This document shows positions 30,530-38,643 of a stretch of DNA of 64,000 nucleotides, one piece after another; the stretch's first letter is position 1, and the number at the start of each line of letters is the position of its first letter. Source of the stretch: Sutcliffiella deserti (lineage in GTDB: Bacteria; Bacillota; Bacilli; Bacillales; Bacillaceae_I); contig NZ_JAIQDB010000002.1 in assembly GCF_020037475.1 (NCBI RefSeq), positions 1 through 64,000 on the forward strand, in the 5' to 3' direction. A program made the position numbers and the translations under genes. The notes under the pieces are model-generated. The model had not been told where the DNA came from and ran no database searches. It was given only the letters and a program-made list of their open reading frames with translations.

Positions 30530-30679
30530 TAGCTGTTGATTGGAGCGCCAGTCGTAGACTCCTGCGGGAGGAGCGGAGTCAGGGAGACCCCGCAGGCGCT
30601 AGCCGAGGAGGCTTCCGACCCGCCCGCGGAAAGCGAAGACTGGCGCGGAAATCAATAGCGGTGTATGGACCACCTTAAA
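30530..30679 (+). repeat. MITE-like repeat family member, direct
   Basis: GCTGTTGATTGGAGCGCCAG at the left, GGGAGACCCCGCAGGCGC and GCCGAGGAGGCTTCC in the centre, GCGGAAATCAATAGCGG at the right. Together with 30,103-30,250 it forms a large inverted pair about 280 bp apart; a degenerate fragment lies between (about 30,290-30,360). No gene is visible from 29,934 to 30,835. Confidence 0.65.
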
Positions 30680-30835
30680 TATTGCTTCCTTTATTGCGAA
30701 TCCAACCCATTAAAGTTTATTTCAAATTGTCCCCTACTAGAATTAAAGATTACAGGAAATTTGTCGAAATAACAGGAGAAGACCTTTTTTCTTCTCTAGC
30801 CTTTTGACTATAATACGGATAAAGGAGGAGTCAGG

Positions 30836-31264
30836 ATGAATATTTTATTTGTGTGCACCGGAAATACTTGCCGCAGTCCGATGGCAGAAGCAATTTTAGC
30901 AAGCAAGAAAATAGAAGGTGTTAAAGTTAGGTCTGCAGGTGTGTTTGCGATGCAGGGAAGCGCGGCATCTTATCAGGCGCAGGAAGTGTTAAAAGAAAAC
31001 GGAATCACCAATCAGCACACATCCTCTCCTGTGACAGAAGAGCTAATCGAGTGGGCGAGTTTAATTTTAACCATGACATCAAAGCACAAAGTCTTGTTGG
31101 AGGACCGCTTTCCAAAGGCTCATGGAAAAACCTATAGCTTAAAAGAATATGCCGGGGAGTATGGAGAGGTATCTGATCCTTTTGGTGGAAGCATACATAC
31201 GTACAAAAGCACATGGGACGAACTACAGGCTTTGATGGAAAAAGTAATAATGAAACTAAAATAA
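30836..31264 (+). CDS. ywlE: protein arginine phosphatase YwlE
   Basis: A 142-residue phosphatase of the low-molecular-weight tyrosine phosphatase fold that removes phosphate from phospho-arginine, reversing the kinase McsB. The P-loop is Cys7-TGNT-Cys12-Arg13-Ser14; Thr11 is the residue known to select phospho-arginine over phospho-tyrosine. The general acid is Asp114 in SDPFGGS. AAAGGAGGAG precedes ATG; a TATAAT at 30809-30814 could be its -10, without a clear -35. Same neighbours as in B. subtilis apart from the chemoreceptor gene inserted after it. Confidence 0.94.
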   Translation: MNILFVCTGNTCRSPMAEAILASKKIEGVKVRSAGVFAMQGSAASYQAQEVLKENGITNQHTSSPVTEELIEWASLILTMTSKHKVLLEDRFPKAHGKTYSLKEYAGEYGEVSDPFGGSIHTYKSTWDELQALMEKVIMKLK

Positions 31265-31300
31265 ATTAAAGAGAAGCAAGACCATTTAGGGGGAAGTAAC

Positions 31301-32590
31301 ATGGAGGAAAGAAGAAAGTATAAGTTTGGGCTGCGATATAAGCTAGTGTTATTCGCAACTGTTTTAGCTGCAATCACCTATACAGTAAGTGGACTTTTCA
31401 TTTATGTGGTAGCAGATTATGTGGAAGATTTCATAAGTCCCGGTGTATTTACGACGCTGACGCTTATTTTAGGAGTAGCATGGTCAGGGATTTTGGCCTA
31501 TTTTGCAGCTAGGGTCATTACCAAGCCATTGCAGCAGCTAGAAGAAGTAGCGCAAAGAGTAGCAAATGGCGACCTGTCAGAGGATGTTCCTGTATCAGAT
31601 TCTCGCGATGAAATCAGTGCAGTTGGAGACGCGTTTAACCTGATGCTTCATAACTTAAGAGGCATGGTGAAATCGATCGACAACCATTTTCAACAAACAA
31701 ATAGTAAAGTGGAGGAAATCTCCGACGTATCGATGAGTGCTTCCGAGCAAGCGGAAAACATTTCTTTAACAATCGAAGAAATAGCCAAAGGGGCAGAAAG
31801 CTCGGCATCCTCCATTCAGGATACAGCGGAATCTGTTGAAGAAGTAATCAAAATTGCAGATGAAGTTCATGAAAAAGCAACAACTTCCCAGACTCTTTCC
31901 GAAGCAATGGTAAAAGATCTAGAAGAAAGCAAAGAAGTGATTCATTCCTTGGTATCGGGCATTCAACACCTTGCAGGGGAAAATGCTACAAGTTTAAAAA
32001 CAGTAGAACGTCTAGAAAAGAATGCAAAAGAAGTAGAAAATATTATTTCCCTTGTTGGTGATATTGCCGGGCAAACCAACTTACTTGCGCTTAATGCTTC
32101 TATTGAAGCGGCACGTGCAGGCGAGCATGGTCGTGGATTTGCAGTGGTTGCCGAAGAGGTTCGTTCCCTAGCAGACGAAAGTGCTAAAGCAGTTAAAGGC
32201 ATTTCTGAGCTTATAAAAAATATCCAAGAAGAAGTGAAGAATGTTGTTACACAGATCACGAGCCAAGTGAAAGCGGCAAACGTTGAAGCGGAAAAAGGAA
32301 CAGCAACCAATTCAGTGATCGCAGAAATGACGAACTCCGTTTTAGAAGTGGCAGATAGCGTCAAACAAATCGCAACACTGGTCGATAAGCAAATGGATAG
32401 CATCCAAGTGACAGCAAGACAGTCACAGGAAGTAGCAGCCATCGCAGAAGAAACTTCAGCTGGCGCACAAGAAGTGACAGCGACAACTCAAGAGCAAGCA
32501 AACATGATTGCCAACATCGAAAAAATTTCCCAGGAACTTGCAGGTCAAGCAAGCGAACTGAAGCGGACGATTTCAAAGTTTAAAATTTAA
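31301..32590 (+). CDS. methyl-accepting chemotaxis-type transducer without sensor domain
   Basis: A 429-residue membrane transducer. Two transmembrane helices (about 14-36 and 49-71) are separated by only about a dozen residues, so there is no extracellular ligand domain. A HAMP domain (about 72-125, [21 protein letters not shown]) and a long coiled-coil signalling domain follow, with the CheA/CheW contact hairpin in [33 protein letters not shown] sequence near 260-290. It may respond to membrane state or to a partner protein. It sits 36 nt after ywlE and before rpiB, where B. subtilis has no such gene. Confidence 0.9.
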   Translation: MEERRKYKFGLRYKLVLFATVLAAITYTVSGLFIYVVADYVEDFISPGVFTTLTLILGVAWSGILAYFAARVITKPLQQLEEVAQRVANGDLSEDVPVSDSRDEISAVGDAFNLMLHNLRGMVKSIDNHFQQTNSKVEEISDVSMSASEQAENISLTIEEIAKGAESSASSIQDTAESVEEVIKIADEVHEKATTSQTLSEAMVKDLEESKEVIHSLVSGIQHLAGENATSLKTVERLEKNAKEVENIISLVGDIAGQTNLLALNASIEAARAGEHGRGFAVVAEEVRSLADESAKAVKGISELIKNIQEEVKNVVTQITSQVKAANVEAEKGTATNSVIAEMTNSVLEVADSVKQIATLVDKQMDSIQVTARQSQEVAAIAEETSAGAQEVTATTQEQANMIANIEKISQELAGQASELKRTISKFKI

Positions 32591-32602
32591 AAAAGCATGC
32601 GA

Positions 32603-32633
32603 AAAGCTCGAGCGACTGTTCGGGCTTTTTTTC
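32603..32633 (+). terminator. intrinsic terminator of the transducer gene
   Basis: AAAGCTCGA pairs with TTCGGGCTTT (one G-U), then a run of T. Confidence 0.85.
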
Positions 32634-32770
32634 ATTTTTTTAAGGAATAATTTATTAATCTAACAACCTTTTCCAAAGAAGCTAATCAGCCTAAACGGAA
32701 CATTGGATTTTTTTTAGGTCCAAGGGTAAGATGTAGGTATAAACTTATTCCAGCTGAGGGGATGAAAAAC

Positions 32771-33208
32771 ATGAAAGTAGCAATTGCTTCAGATCATGGT
32801 GGCATTAATATTCGAGAAGAAATAAAAGGCCTTTTGAAAGAATTAAATATAGAGTTTGAAGACTTTGGTTGCGAGTGCGAGACATCGGTGGATTACCCCG
32901 ACTACGCATTGCCAGTGGCAGAAAAAGTAGCCAATGGAGAGTTTGACCGAGGAATCCTGATTTGCGGCACAGGAATTGGAATGTCAATCGCGGCAAACAA
33001 AGTTAAAGGCATCCGCTGTGCACTTGTTCATGATCTGTTCAGTGCAAAAGCAACACGCGAACATAATGATAGCAATATTTTAGCAATGGGAGAGCGCGTC
33101 ATCGGCCCTGGTCTTGCGCTTGAAATTGCAAAGGTCTGGCTTACAACCGACTACGAAGGTGGACGTCACGCCAATAGAGTACAAAAGATTCATGCAATCG
33201 AAAAATAA
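32771..33208 (+). CDS. rpiB: ribose-5-phosphate isomerase B
   Basis: A 145-residue RpiB (YwlF in B. subtilis) interconverting ribose 5-phosphate and ribulose 5-phosphate. Active-site Cys65 is in LICGTGIGMS; DHGG near residue 8 and HNDSNILAMG also fit. ATG 32771 is chosen over ATG 32762, because the GAGGGG site abuts the latter and is about nine bases from the former; MKVAIASDHGG is the family start. Conserved order ywlE-rpiB-ywlG-glyA. Confidence 0.94.
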   Translation: MKVAIASDHGGINIREEIKGLLKELNIEFEDFGCECETSVDYPDYALPVAEKVANGEFDRGILICGTGIGMSIAANKVKGIRCALVHDLFSAKATREHNDSNILAMGERVIGPGLALEIAKVWLTTDYEGGRHANRVQKIHAIEK

Positions 33209-33329
33209 ATGGTAAGTAGCAGCATAATGCCCATGGGTGTCAGCAAGTTATAGGGCATCTGTGGGTTGTTTTAATATTTATAGAGCAAGCAGTTACGTAA
33301 TTCGCCAAAGCGAAAGGAGAGGGAATTTT

Positions 33330-33896
33330 ATGCCTGAAAAGTGGAAAGAGCAATTAACTCAAGTATTAAAAGACCTCCAAGAGCATGCATCTCTGCAAAA
33401 AGGACAGCTACTAGTAATAGGCTGTTCGACAAGTGAAGTTATCGGCGAAAAGATCGGTACAGCGGGTACGGAAGATGTGGCGGAAACAATCTTTGCGACC
33501 CTATCAGACTTTCAAAAGCAGACAGGCGTGGAGCTTGCGTTTCAATGCTGTGAACATATCAACCGCTCGCTTGTGGTCGAAAGAGAAACTGCGACAAAAC
33601 GCGGATTAGATGAAGTCACCGTCATTCCGGTACGACACGCAGGTGGTGCGATGGCATCTTATGCCTATCTACAGATGAAAGATGCTGTCATGGTTGAGCA
33701 CATCAAGGCTGACGCTGGTATCGACATTGGTGACACATTAATAGGCATGCACATTAAACACGTTGCCGTTCCGGTAAGAAGCAAAGTTAAATCCATCGGC
33801 CAAGCCCACGTCACCATGGCCAGAACACGGCCAAAACTTGTTGGTGGGGCAAGGGCTGTCTACGAGATCGTTTTGGATGTAGCATCGGAGAAATAG
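33330..33896 (+). CDS. ywlG: YwlG family protein (UPF0340/DUF436)
   Basis: A 188-residue protein of the conserved YwlG family, unknown function, always near glyA/rpiB in bacilli. Recognisable blocks: [34 protein letters not shown] (paired cysteines), GGAMASYAY and [25 protein letters not shown]. The frame is open from 33237, but ATG 33330 follows AAAGGAGAGG and starts MPEKW as expected. A role in folate or one-carbon metabolism has no support in the sequence beyond proximity to glyA. Confidence 0.88.
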   Translation: MPEKWKEQLTQVLKDLQEHASLQKGQLLVIGCSTSEVIGEKIGTAGTEDVAETIFATLSDFQKQTGVELAFQCCEHINRSLVVERETATKRGLDEVTVIPVRHAGGAMASYAYLQMKDAVMVEHIKADAGIDIGDTLIGMHIKHVAVPVRSKVKSIGQAHVTMARTRPKLVGGARAVYEIVLDVASEK

Positions 33897-33965
33897 TGCG
33901 AGGTTAAAGGTTGGATGGCCACTAACAAATATAGTTGCGCTTAAATACACTAGTATATAAAGGGT

Positions 33966-34115
33966 TTGGCTATAGACCGCTGTTTCTCTTCACGAAAGGC
34001 TTCGCGTCCGCGGGGTGCTTGTGAAGCCTCCTCGGCTAGCGCCTGTGGGGTCTTCCCTAAGCACTACCTCTTAGCAAGGAGTCTCCGCCTTTCGTTCCGA
34101 TCCACAGCTGGGATT
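33966..34115 (-). repeat. MITE-like repeat family member, inverted
   Basis: GGCTATAGACCGCTGTT at the left (the inverted end), GGCTTCGCGTCCGCGGGG, GTCTTCCCTAAGCACTACCT and GTCTCCGCCTTTCGTTCC, ending near GATCCACAGCTGGG. Confidence 0.65.
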
Positions 34116-34254
34116 GATAGAATCAAATGTTGCTTATTTGGAACAGAATTTCATAGGTAAAATATGGTGAAACCTTTCTATTCAAGGGATTTACATAGGA
34201 AGACACCACACAAAAAAGTAGAGAAGGTCCTCACATATAAAGTGCTCCCACCTG

Positions 34255-34335
34255 TGTATTGGAGTGGCAGGTGATCGACTCTCGCACCGCCCCGCGGAAA
34301 GCGATCAACTGAAACGGAAAGGAACAGGGAGTTAA
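34255..34335 (+). repeat. dispersed repeat type B
   Basis: CTCGCACCGCCCCGCGGAAA then a GAAACGGAAAGGAACAGGGA end, matching 1-46 and the inverse of 29,990-30,070. The rest of the gap before glyA holds no gene. Confidence 0.6.
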
Positions 34336-34426
34336 ACCACTCCCCAACATATTCTCATAAACCCCGCATGTATTAGTCATCATCCAAAAACTAAATGAAA
34401 ATCCCTAAATAACGAAAGCTTCCAAA

Positions 34427-34440
34427 CGTAAGCGCTACCA
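34427..34440 (+). promoter_or_regulatory. weak cre-like site before glyA
   Basis: CGTAAGCGCTACCA fits the cre consensus with two mismatches. Low weight. Confidence 0.25.
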
Positions 34441-34501
34441 ATCTTCCTTTTCTGTTTCTATTCTCCCTCCCTCATGATAAAATAATAAAAGTGAAAGTCC
34501 T

Positions 34502-34515
34502 AAAACCGAATAACT
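34502..34515 (+). promoter_or_regulatory. possible PurBox before glyA
   Basis: AAAACCGAATAACT matches AWWWCCGAACWWT with one change. B. subtilis glyA is PurR-regulated, but PurR prefers two inverted boxes and the second was not found. Confidence 0.35.
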
Positions 34516-34569
34516 AACAACAAAAACAAAATCCAATGCATCGTTTATATCTAAAGGGGGATTCCGAAA

Positions 34570-35811
34570 GTGAAATTAGCACAACAAGATCAACAAGTGT
34601 TTCAATCAATTCAAGATGAATTAAGCAGACAACGTACGAAAATTGAGCTGATTGCTTCTGAGAACTTTGTAAGTGAAGCCGTTATGGAAGCACAGGGTTC
34701 TGTGTTAACAAACAAGTACGCAGAAGGATATCCAGGACGCCGCTATTATGGTGGATGTGAACACGTAGACGTAGCAGAGAATATTGCCCGTGATCGTGCC
34801 AAGGAAATTTTCGGAGCCGAGCATGTTAATGTTCAGCCCCACTCAGGTGCTCAAGCGAATATGGCGGTTTATTTTACCATTCTAGAACAAGGCGACACCG
34901 TTCTTGGGATGAACCTGTCACATGGTGGTCACCTAACGCACGGCAGCCCAGTTAACTTTAGTGGAATACAATATAATTTTGTGGAGTATGGAGTGGACAA
35001 GGACTCTCATACGATTAACTATGAAGATGTGGCAGAAAAAGCAAGGCAGCATAAACCGAAACTGATCGTAGCAGGAGCGAGTGCATATCCTCGAGCGATT
35101 GATTTTGCAAAATTCCGTGAGATCGCCGATGAGGTAGGTGCTTACCTAATGGTCGATATGGCGCATATCGCAGGACTAGTTGCAGCAGGTTTACATCAAA
35201 ACCCGGTACCTTACGCAGATTTTGTTACAACAACCACGCACAAAACTCTTCGTGGACCACGTGGTGGAATGATTTTGTGCAAAGAAGAATGGGCGAAGAA
35301 AATTGATAAGTCAATCTTCCCTGGTATTCAAGGTGGACCATTAATGCATGTAATCGCGGCAAAAGCGGTGGCATTTGGAGAAGCGCTTCAACCAGAGTTC
35401 AAAGACTATGCGCAAAAAATTATCGACAATGCCAAGCGCCTAGCAGAAGCATTGAAAAAAGAAGGACTAACCCTTGTTTCTGATGGAACAGACAACCATT
35501 TACTTTTAGTTGATGTGCGTTCTTTATCTATTACAGGTAAAATCGCGGAGAAAGTATTGGATGAAGTAGGAATCACCGTCAACAAAAACACGATTCCATT
35601 TGATCCAGAAAGTCCATTCGTGACAAGTGGTGTACGTATTGGAACAGCTGCTGTAACAAGCCGCGGCTTTGGTTTAGAGGATATGGACGAAATTGCATCG
35701 CTAATTGGCTTTATTTTAAAAAATCATGAAGACGAGTCTAAGCTTGAAGAAGCGAAAGCGCGCGTTGAAGCAATTTCAGGTAAATTTGAATTATATCCGT
35801 CTCTTGGATAA
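34570..35811 (+). CDS. glyA: serine hydroxymethyltransferase
   Basis: A 413-residue PLP enzyme converting serine plus tetrahydrofolate to glycine plus methylene-tetrahydrofolate. The PLP lysine is Lys225 in [28 protein letters not shown] and [15 protein letters not shown] are present. GTG 34570 is the start, nine bases after AAGGGGG. It is the main source of one-carbon units for purine and thymidylate synthesis. A possible PurBox lies upstream. Ends at a strong terminator. Confidence 0.96.
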   Translation: MKLAQQDQQVFQSIQDELSRQRTKIELIASENFVSEAVMEAQGSVLTNKYAEGYPGRRYYGGCEHVDVAENIARDRAKEIFGAEHVNVQPHSGAQANMAVYFTILEQGDTVLGMNLSHGGHLTHGSPVNFSGIQYNFVEYGVDKDSHTINYEDVAEKARQHKPKLIVAGASAYPRAIDFAKFREIADEVGAYLMVDMAHIAGLVAAGLHQNPVPYADFVTTTTHKTLRGPRGGMILCKEEWAKKIDKSIFPGIQGGPLMHVIAAKAVAFGEALQPEFKDYAQKIIDNAKRLAEALKKEGLTLVSDGTDNHLLLVDVRSLSITGKIAEKVLDEVGITVNKNTIPFDPESPFVTSGVRIGTAAVTSRGFGLEDMDEIASLIGFILKNHEDESKLEEAKARVEAISGKFELYPSLG

Positions 35812-35820
35812 TGAATAGTG

Positions 35821-35851
35821 TAGAGGTCTGAAGTTAGACCTCTATTTTTTT
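35821..35851 (+). terminator. intrinsic terminator of glyA
   Basis: TAGAGGTCT (35821-35829) pairs perfectly with AGACCTCTA (35836-35844), then seven T. Confidence 0.92.
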
Positions 35852-35873
35852 GTGCAATAAGACGATAATGGAC

Positions 35874-35902
35874 TTGAATCACTTTCGCTTTTTCTGTAGA
35901 AT
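35874..35902 (+). promoter_or_regulatory. sigma-A promoter of upp
   Basis: TTGAAT (35874-35879), 17-bp spacer, TAGAAT (35897-35902). Start expected near 35,909, about 85 nt before upp. Confidence 0.75.
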
Positions 35903-35993
35903 CAATGGAAGTGTGATTAGAAAGCTAGGCCGAAGAAACAATGGTCGGCTCACAGAGAACATTATAATGAGGAATACAAAGGAGAGATTTCGA

Positions 35994-36623
35994 ATGGCAA
36001 AAGTGTACGTATTTGATCATCCATTAATTCAACACAAACTTACATACATCCGAGATAAGAGAACTGGTACGAAAGAATTTCGTGAGCTTGTCGATGAGGT
36101 AGCAAGTTTAATGGCATTCGAGATTACTCGTGATCTTCCACTTCAGGAAGTGGATGTGGAAACTCCGGTTTCTGTAGCAAAATCAAACGTATTATCTGGT
36201 AAAAAACTTGGAATCATCCCAATTCTTCGTGCAGGACTAGGCATGGTAGAAGGAATGCTGAAATTGATCCCAGCTGCAAAAGTGGGTCATATCGGATTAT
36301 ACCGCGATCCTGAAACATTGCAGCCTGTCGAATATTACGTAAAATTACCTTCTGATGTGGAAGAAAGAGACTTCATCGTAGTTGACCCAATGCTTGCAAC
36401 TGGTGGATCTGCTGTAGAAGCGATCAATTCCCTGAAAAAGCGCGGCGCAACAAGCATTAAATTTATGTGCCTGATTGCCTCTCCTGAAGGCGTGGAAGTG
36501 GTAAAAGAAGCACACCCAGACGTAGATATCTTTATTGCAGCATTAGATGAAAAGCTAAACGAAAAAGGCTACATCGTCCCAGGTCTAGGCGACGCCGGCG
36601 ACCGTTTATACGGAACAAAATAA
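35994..36623 (+). CDS. upp: uracil phosphoribosyltransferase
   Basis: A 209-residue salvage enzyme making UMP from uracil and PRPP. The PRPP-binding motif [10 protein letters not shown] is at about 129-138 and the uracil site [13 protein letters not shown] near the end. The frame is open from 35850, but ATG 35994 follows AAAGGAGAG and gives the exact family length. In B. subtilis atpI follows; here a 2-kb tandem array and a protease gene are inserted between upp and the atp operon. Confidence 0.97.
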   Translation: MAKVYVFDHPLIQHKLTYIRDKRTGTKEFRELVDEVASLMAFEITRDLPLQEVDVETPVSVAKSNVLSGKKLGIIPILRAGLGMVEGMLKLIPAAKVGHIGLYRDPETLQPVEYYVKLPSDVEERDFIVVDPMLATGGSAVEAINSLKKRGATSIKFMCLIASPEGVEVVKEAHPDVDIFIAALDEKLNEKGYIVPGLGDAGDRLYGTK

Positions 36624-36631
36624 ATTGGTGA

Positions 36632-36664
36632 GTGCTCTCTTTTTAAAAGGGGGCACTTTTTTTA
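36632..36664 (+). terminator. intrinsic terminator of upp
   Basis: GTGCTCTC (36632-36639) pairs with GGGGGCAC (36649-36656, with G-U pairs), then seven T. The tandem array begins about 20 bp later. Confidence 0.85.
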
Positions 36665-36683
36665 TTTTGAGCAAAATTTTTGT

Positions 36684-38475
36684 GCAAAATAAGTACATGA
36701 AAGGCAAGGGAGAGAGCGAATGATGTATGTAAAATGTCAAAGTAAGTACATGAAAAGCGCAGGAGAGTCCGGATGATGTATGTAAAAGAGCAAAGTAAGT
36801 ACATGAAAAGCAAGAGAGAGGTCGGATGATGTATGTAAAAAGGCAAAGTAAGTACATGAAAAGCGCGGGAGAGTCCGAATGATGTATGTAAAAGAGCAAA
36901 GTAAGTACATGAAAAGCAAGAGAGAGGTCGGATGATGTATGTAAAAAGGCAAAGTAAGTACATGAAAAGCGCGGGAGAGTCCGAATGATGTATGTAAAAG
37001 AGCAAAGTAAGTACATGAAAAGCAAGAGAGAGGTCGGATGATGTATGTAAAAAGGCAAAGTAAGTACATGAAAAGCGCGGGAGAGTCCGAATGATGTATG
37101 TAAAAGAGCAAAGTAAGTACATGAAAAGCAAGAGAGAGGTCGGATGATGTATGTAAAAAGGCAAAGTAAGTACATGAAAAGCGCGGGAGAGTCCGAATGA
37201 TGTATGTAAAAGAGCAAAGTAAGTACATGAAAAGCAAGAGAGAGGTCGGATGATGTATGTAAAAAGGCAAAGTAAGTACATGAAAAGCGCGGGAGAGTCC
37301 GAATGATGTATGTAAAAGAGCAAAGTAAGTACATGAAAAGCAAGAGAGAGGTCGGATGATGTATGTAAAAAGGCAAAGTAAGTACATGAAAAGCGCGGGA
37401 GAGTCCGAATGATGTATGTAAAAGAGCAAAGTAAGTACATGAAAAGCAAGAGAGAGGTCGGATGATGTATGTAAAAAGGCAAAGTAAGTACATGAAAAGG
37501 AAGGGAGAGAGCGGATGATGTATATAAAAGCGCAAAGTAAGTACATGAAAAGCAAGAGAGGGGCAGGATGAGGTATGTAAAAGCGCAAAGTAAGTACATG
37601 AAAAGCATGAGAGGGGCAGGATGATGTATGTAAAAGCGCAAAGTAAGCACATGAAAAGCAAGAGTGATGCCGGATGATGTATATAAAAGAGCAAAGTAAG
37701 TACATGAAAAGCAAGAGTGATGCCGGATGATGTATATAAAAGAGCAAAGTAAGTACATGAAAAGCAAGAGTGATGCCGGATGATGTATATAAAAGAGCAA
37801 AGTAAGTACATGAAAAGCAAGAGAGGGGCAGGATGATGTATGTAAAAGCGCAAAGTAAGCACATGAAAAGCAAGAGTGATGCCGGATGATGTATGTAAAA
37901 GCGCAAAGTAAGTACATGAAAAGCAAGGGAGGGGCAGGATGATGTATGTAAAAGCGCAAAGAAAGCACATGAAAAGCAAGAGTGATGCCGGATGATGTAT
38001 ATAAAAGAGCAAAGTAAGTACATGAAAAGCAAGAGTGATGCCGGATGATGTATATAAAAGAGCAAAGTAAGTACATGAAAAGCAAGAGTGATGCCGGATG
38101 ATGTATGTAAAAGCGCAAAGTAAGTACATGAAAAGCAAGAGTGATGCCGAATGATGTATATAAAAGAGCAAAGTAAGTACATGAAAAGCAAGAGTGATGC
38201 CGGATGATGAATGTAAAAGCGCAAAGTAAGTACATGAAAAGCAAGAGAGAGTCCGGATGATGTATATAAAAGCGCAAAGTAAGAACATGAAAAGCAAGAG
38301 TGATGCCGTATGATGTATATAAAAGAGCAAAGTAAGTACATGAAAAGCAAGAGTGATGCCGAATGATGTATGTAAAAGCGCAAAGTAAGTACATGAAAAG
38401 CAAGAGAGAGTCCGGATGATGTATGTAAAACAGCAAAGTAAGTACATCAAAATCAAAAAAGAAGTAGAATGATGT
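36684..38475. repeat. 53-bp tandem array, 34 units
   Basis: The word AAGTACAT (one AAGCACAT-type variant class) recurs from 36691 to 38440, which is exactly 33 intervals of 53 bp, with no net indel. Each unit has two conserved blocks, CAAAGTAAGTACATGAAAAG and GATGATGTATGTAAAA, separated by a variable 12-14 nt (types such as AAGAGAGAGGTCG, GCGGGAGAGTCCG, AAGAGTGATGCCG, AAGAGGGGCAGG). The first part is seven near-identical 106-bp dimers; the rest is more diverged monomers. No function known to me. Confidence 0.95.
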
Positions 38476-38643
38476 ACCGAAGTATGAACACGCCCTCCAA
38501 TAACCAGTTAAAACCCCAAAAACTCCCACTATTAAGTCGTTCTAGGATTAACAAGACCTCAGTGCCAATTCCCTTCCACTTCCTCACATAAAATGCATAT
38601 TTCCACTACCTTTGCAAATCCTACAAAGTAGAGGTGAGGCGAC

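Noticed and set aside
30409..30678. An 89-residue frame ending in the MITE member
   Set aside because: Half of it is the GC-rich repeat and there is no supporting start signal; similar short frames occur in the other copies.
36684..38475. CRISPR array
   Set aside because: Units are contiguous and the variable segment recurs identically in many units, so there are no unique spacers; no cas genes nearby.
36606..38529. Three giant minus-strand proteins (548-628 residues)
   Set aside because: They overlap in all frames of the same tandem repeat, have no ribosome sites and repeat every 53 residues; best seen as by-products of a stop-free unit.
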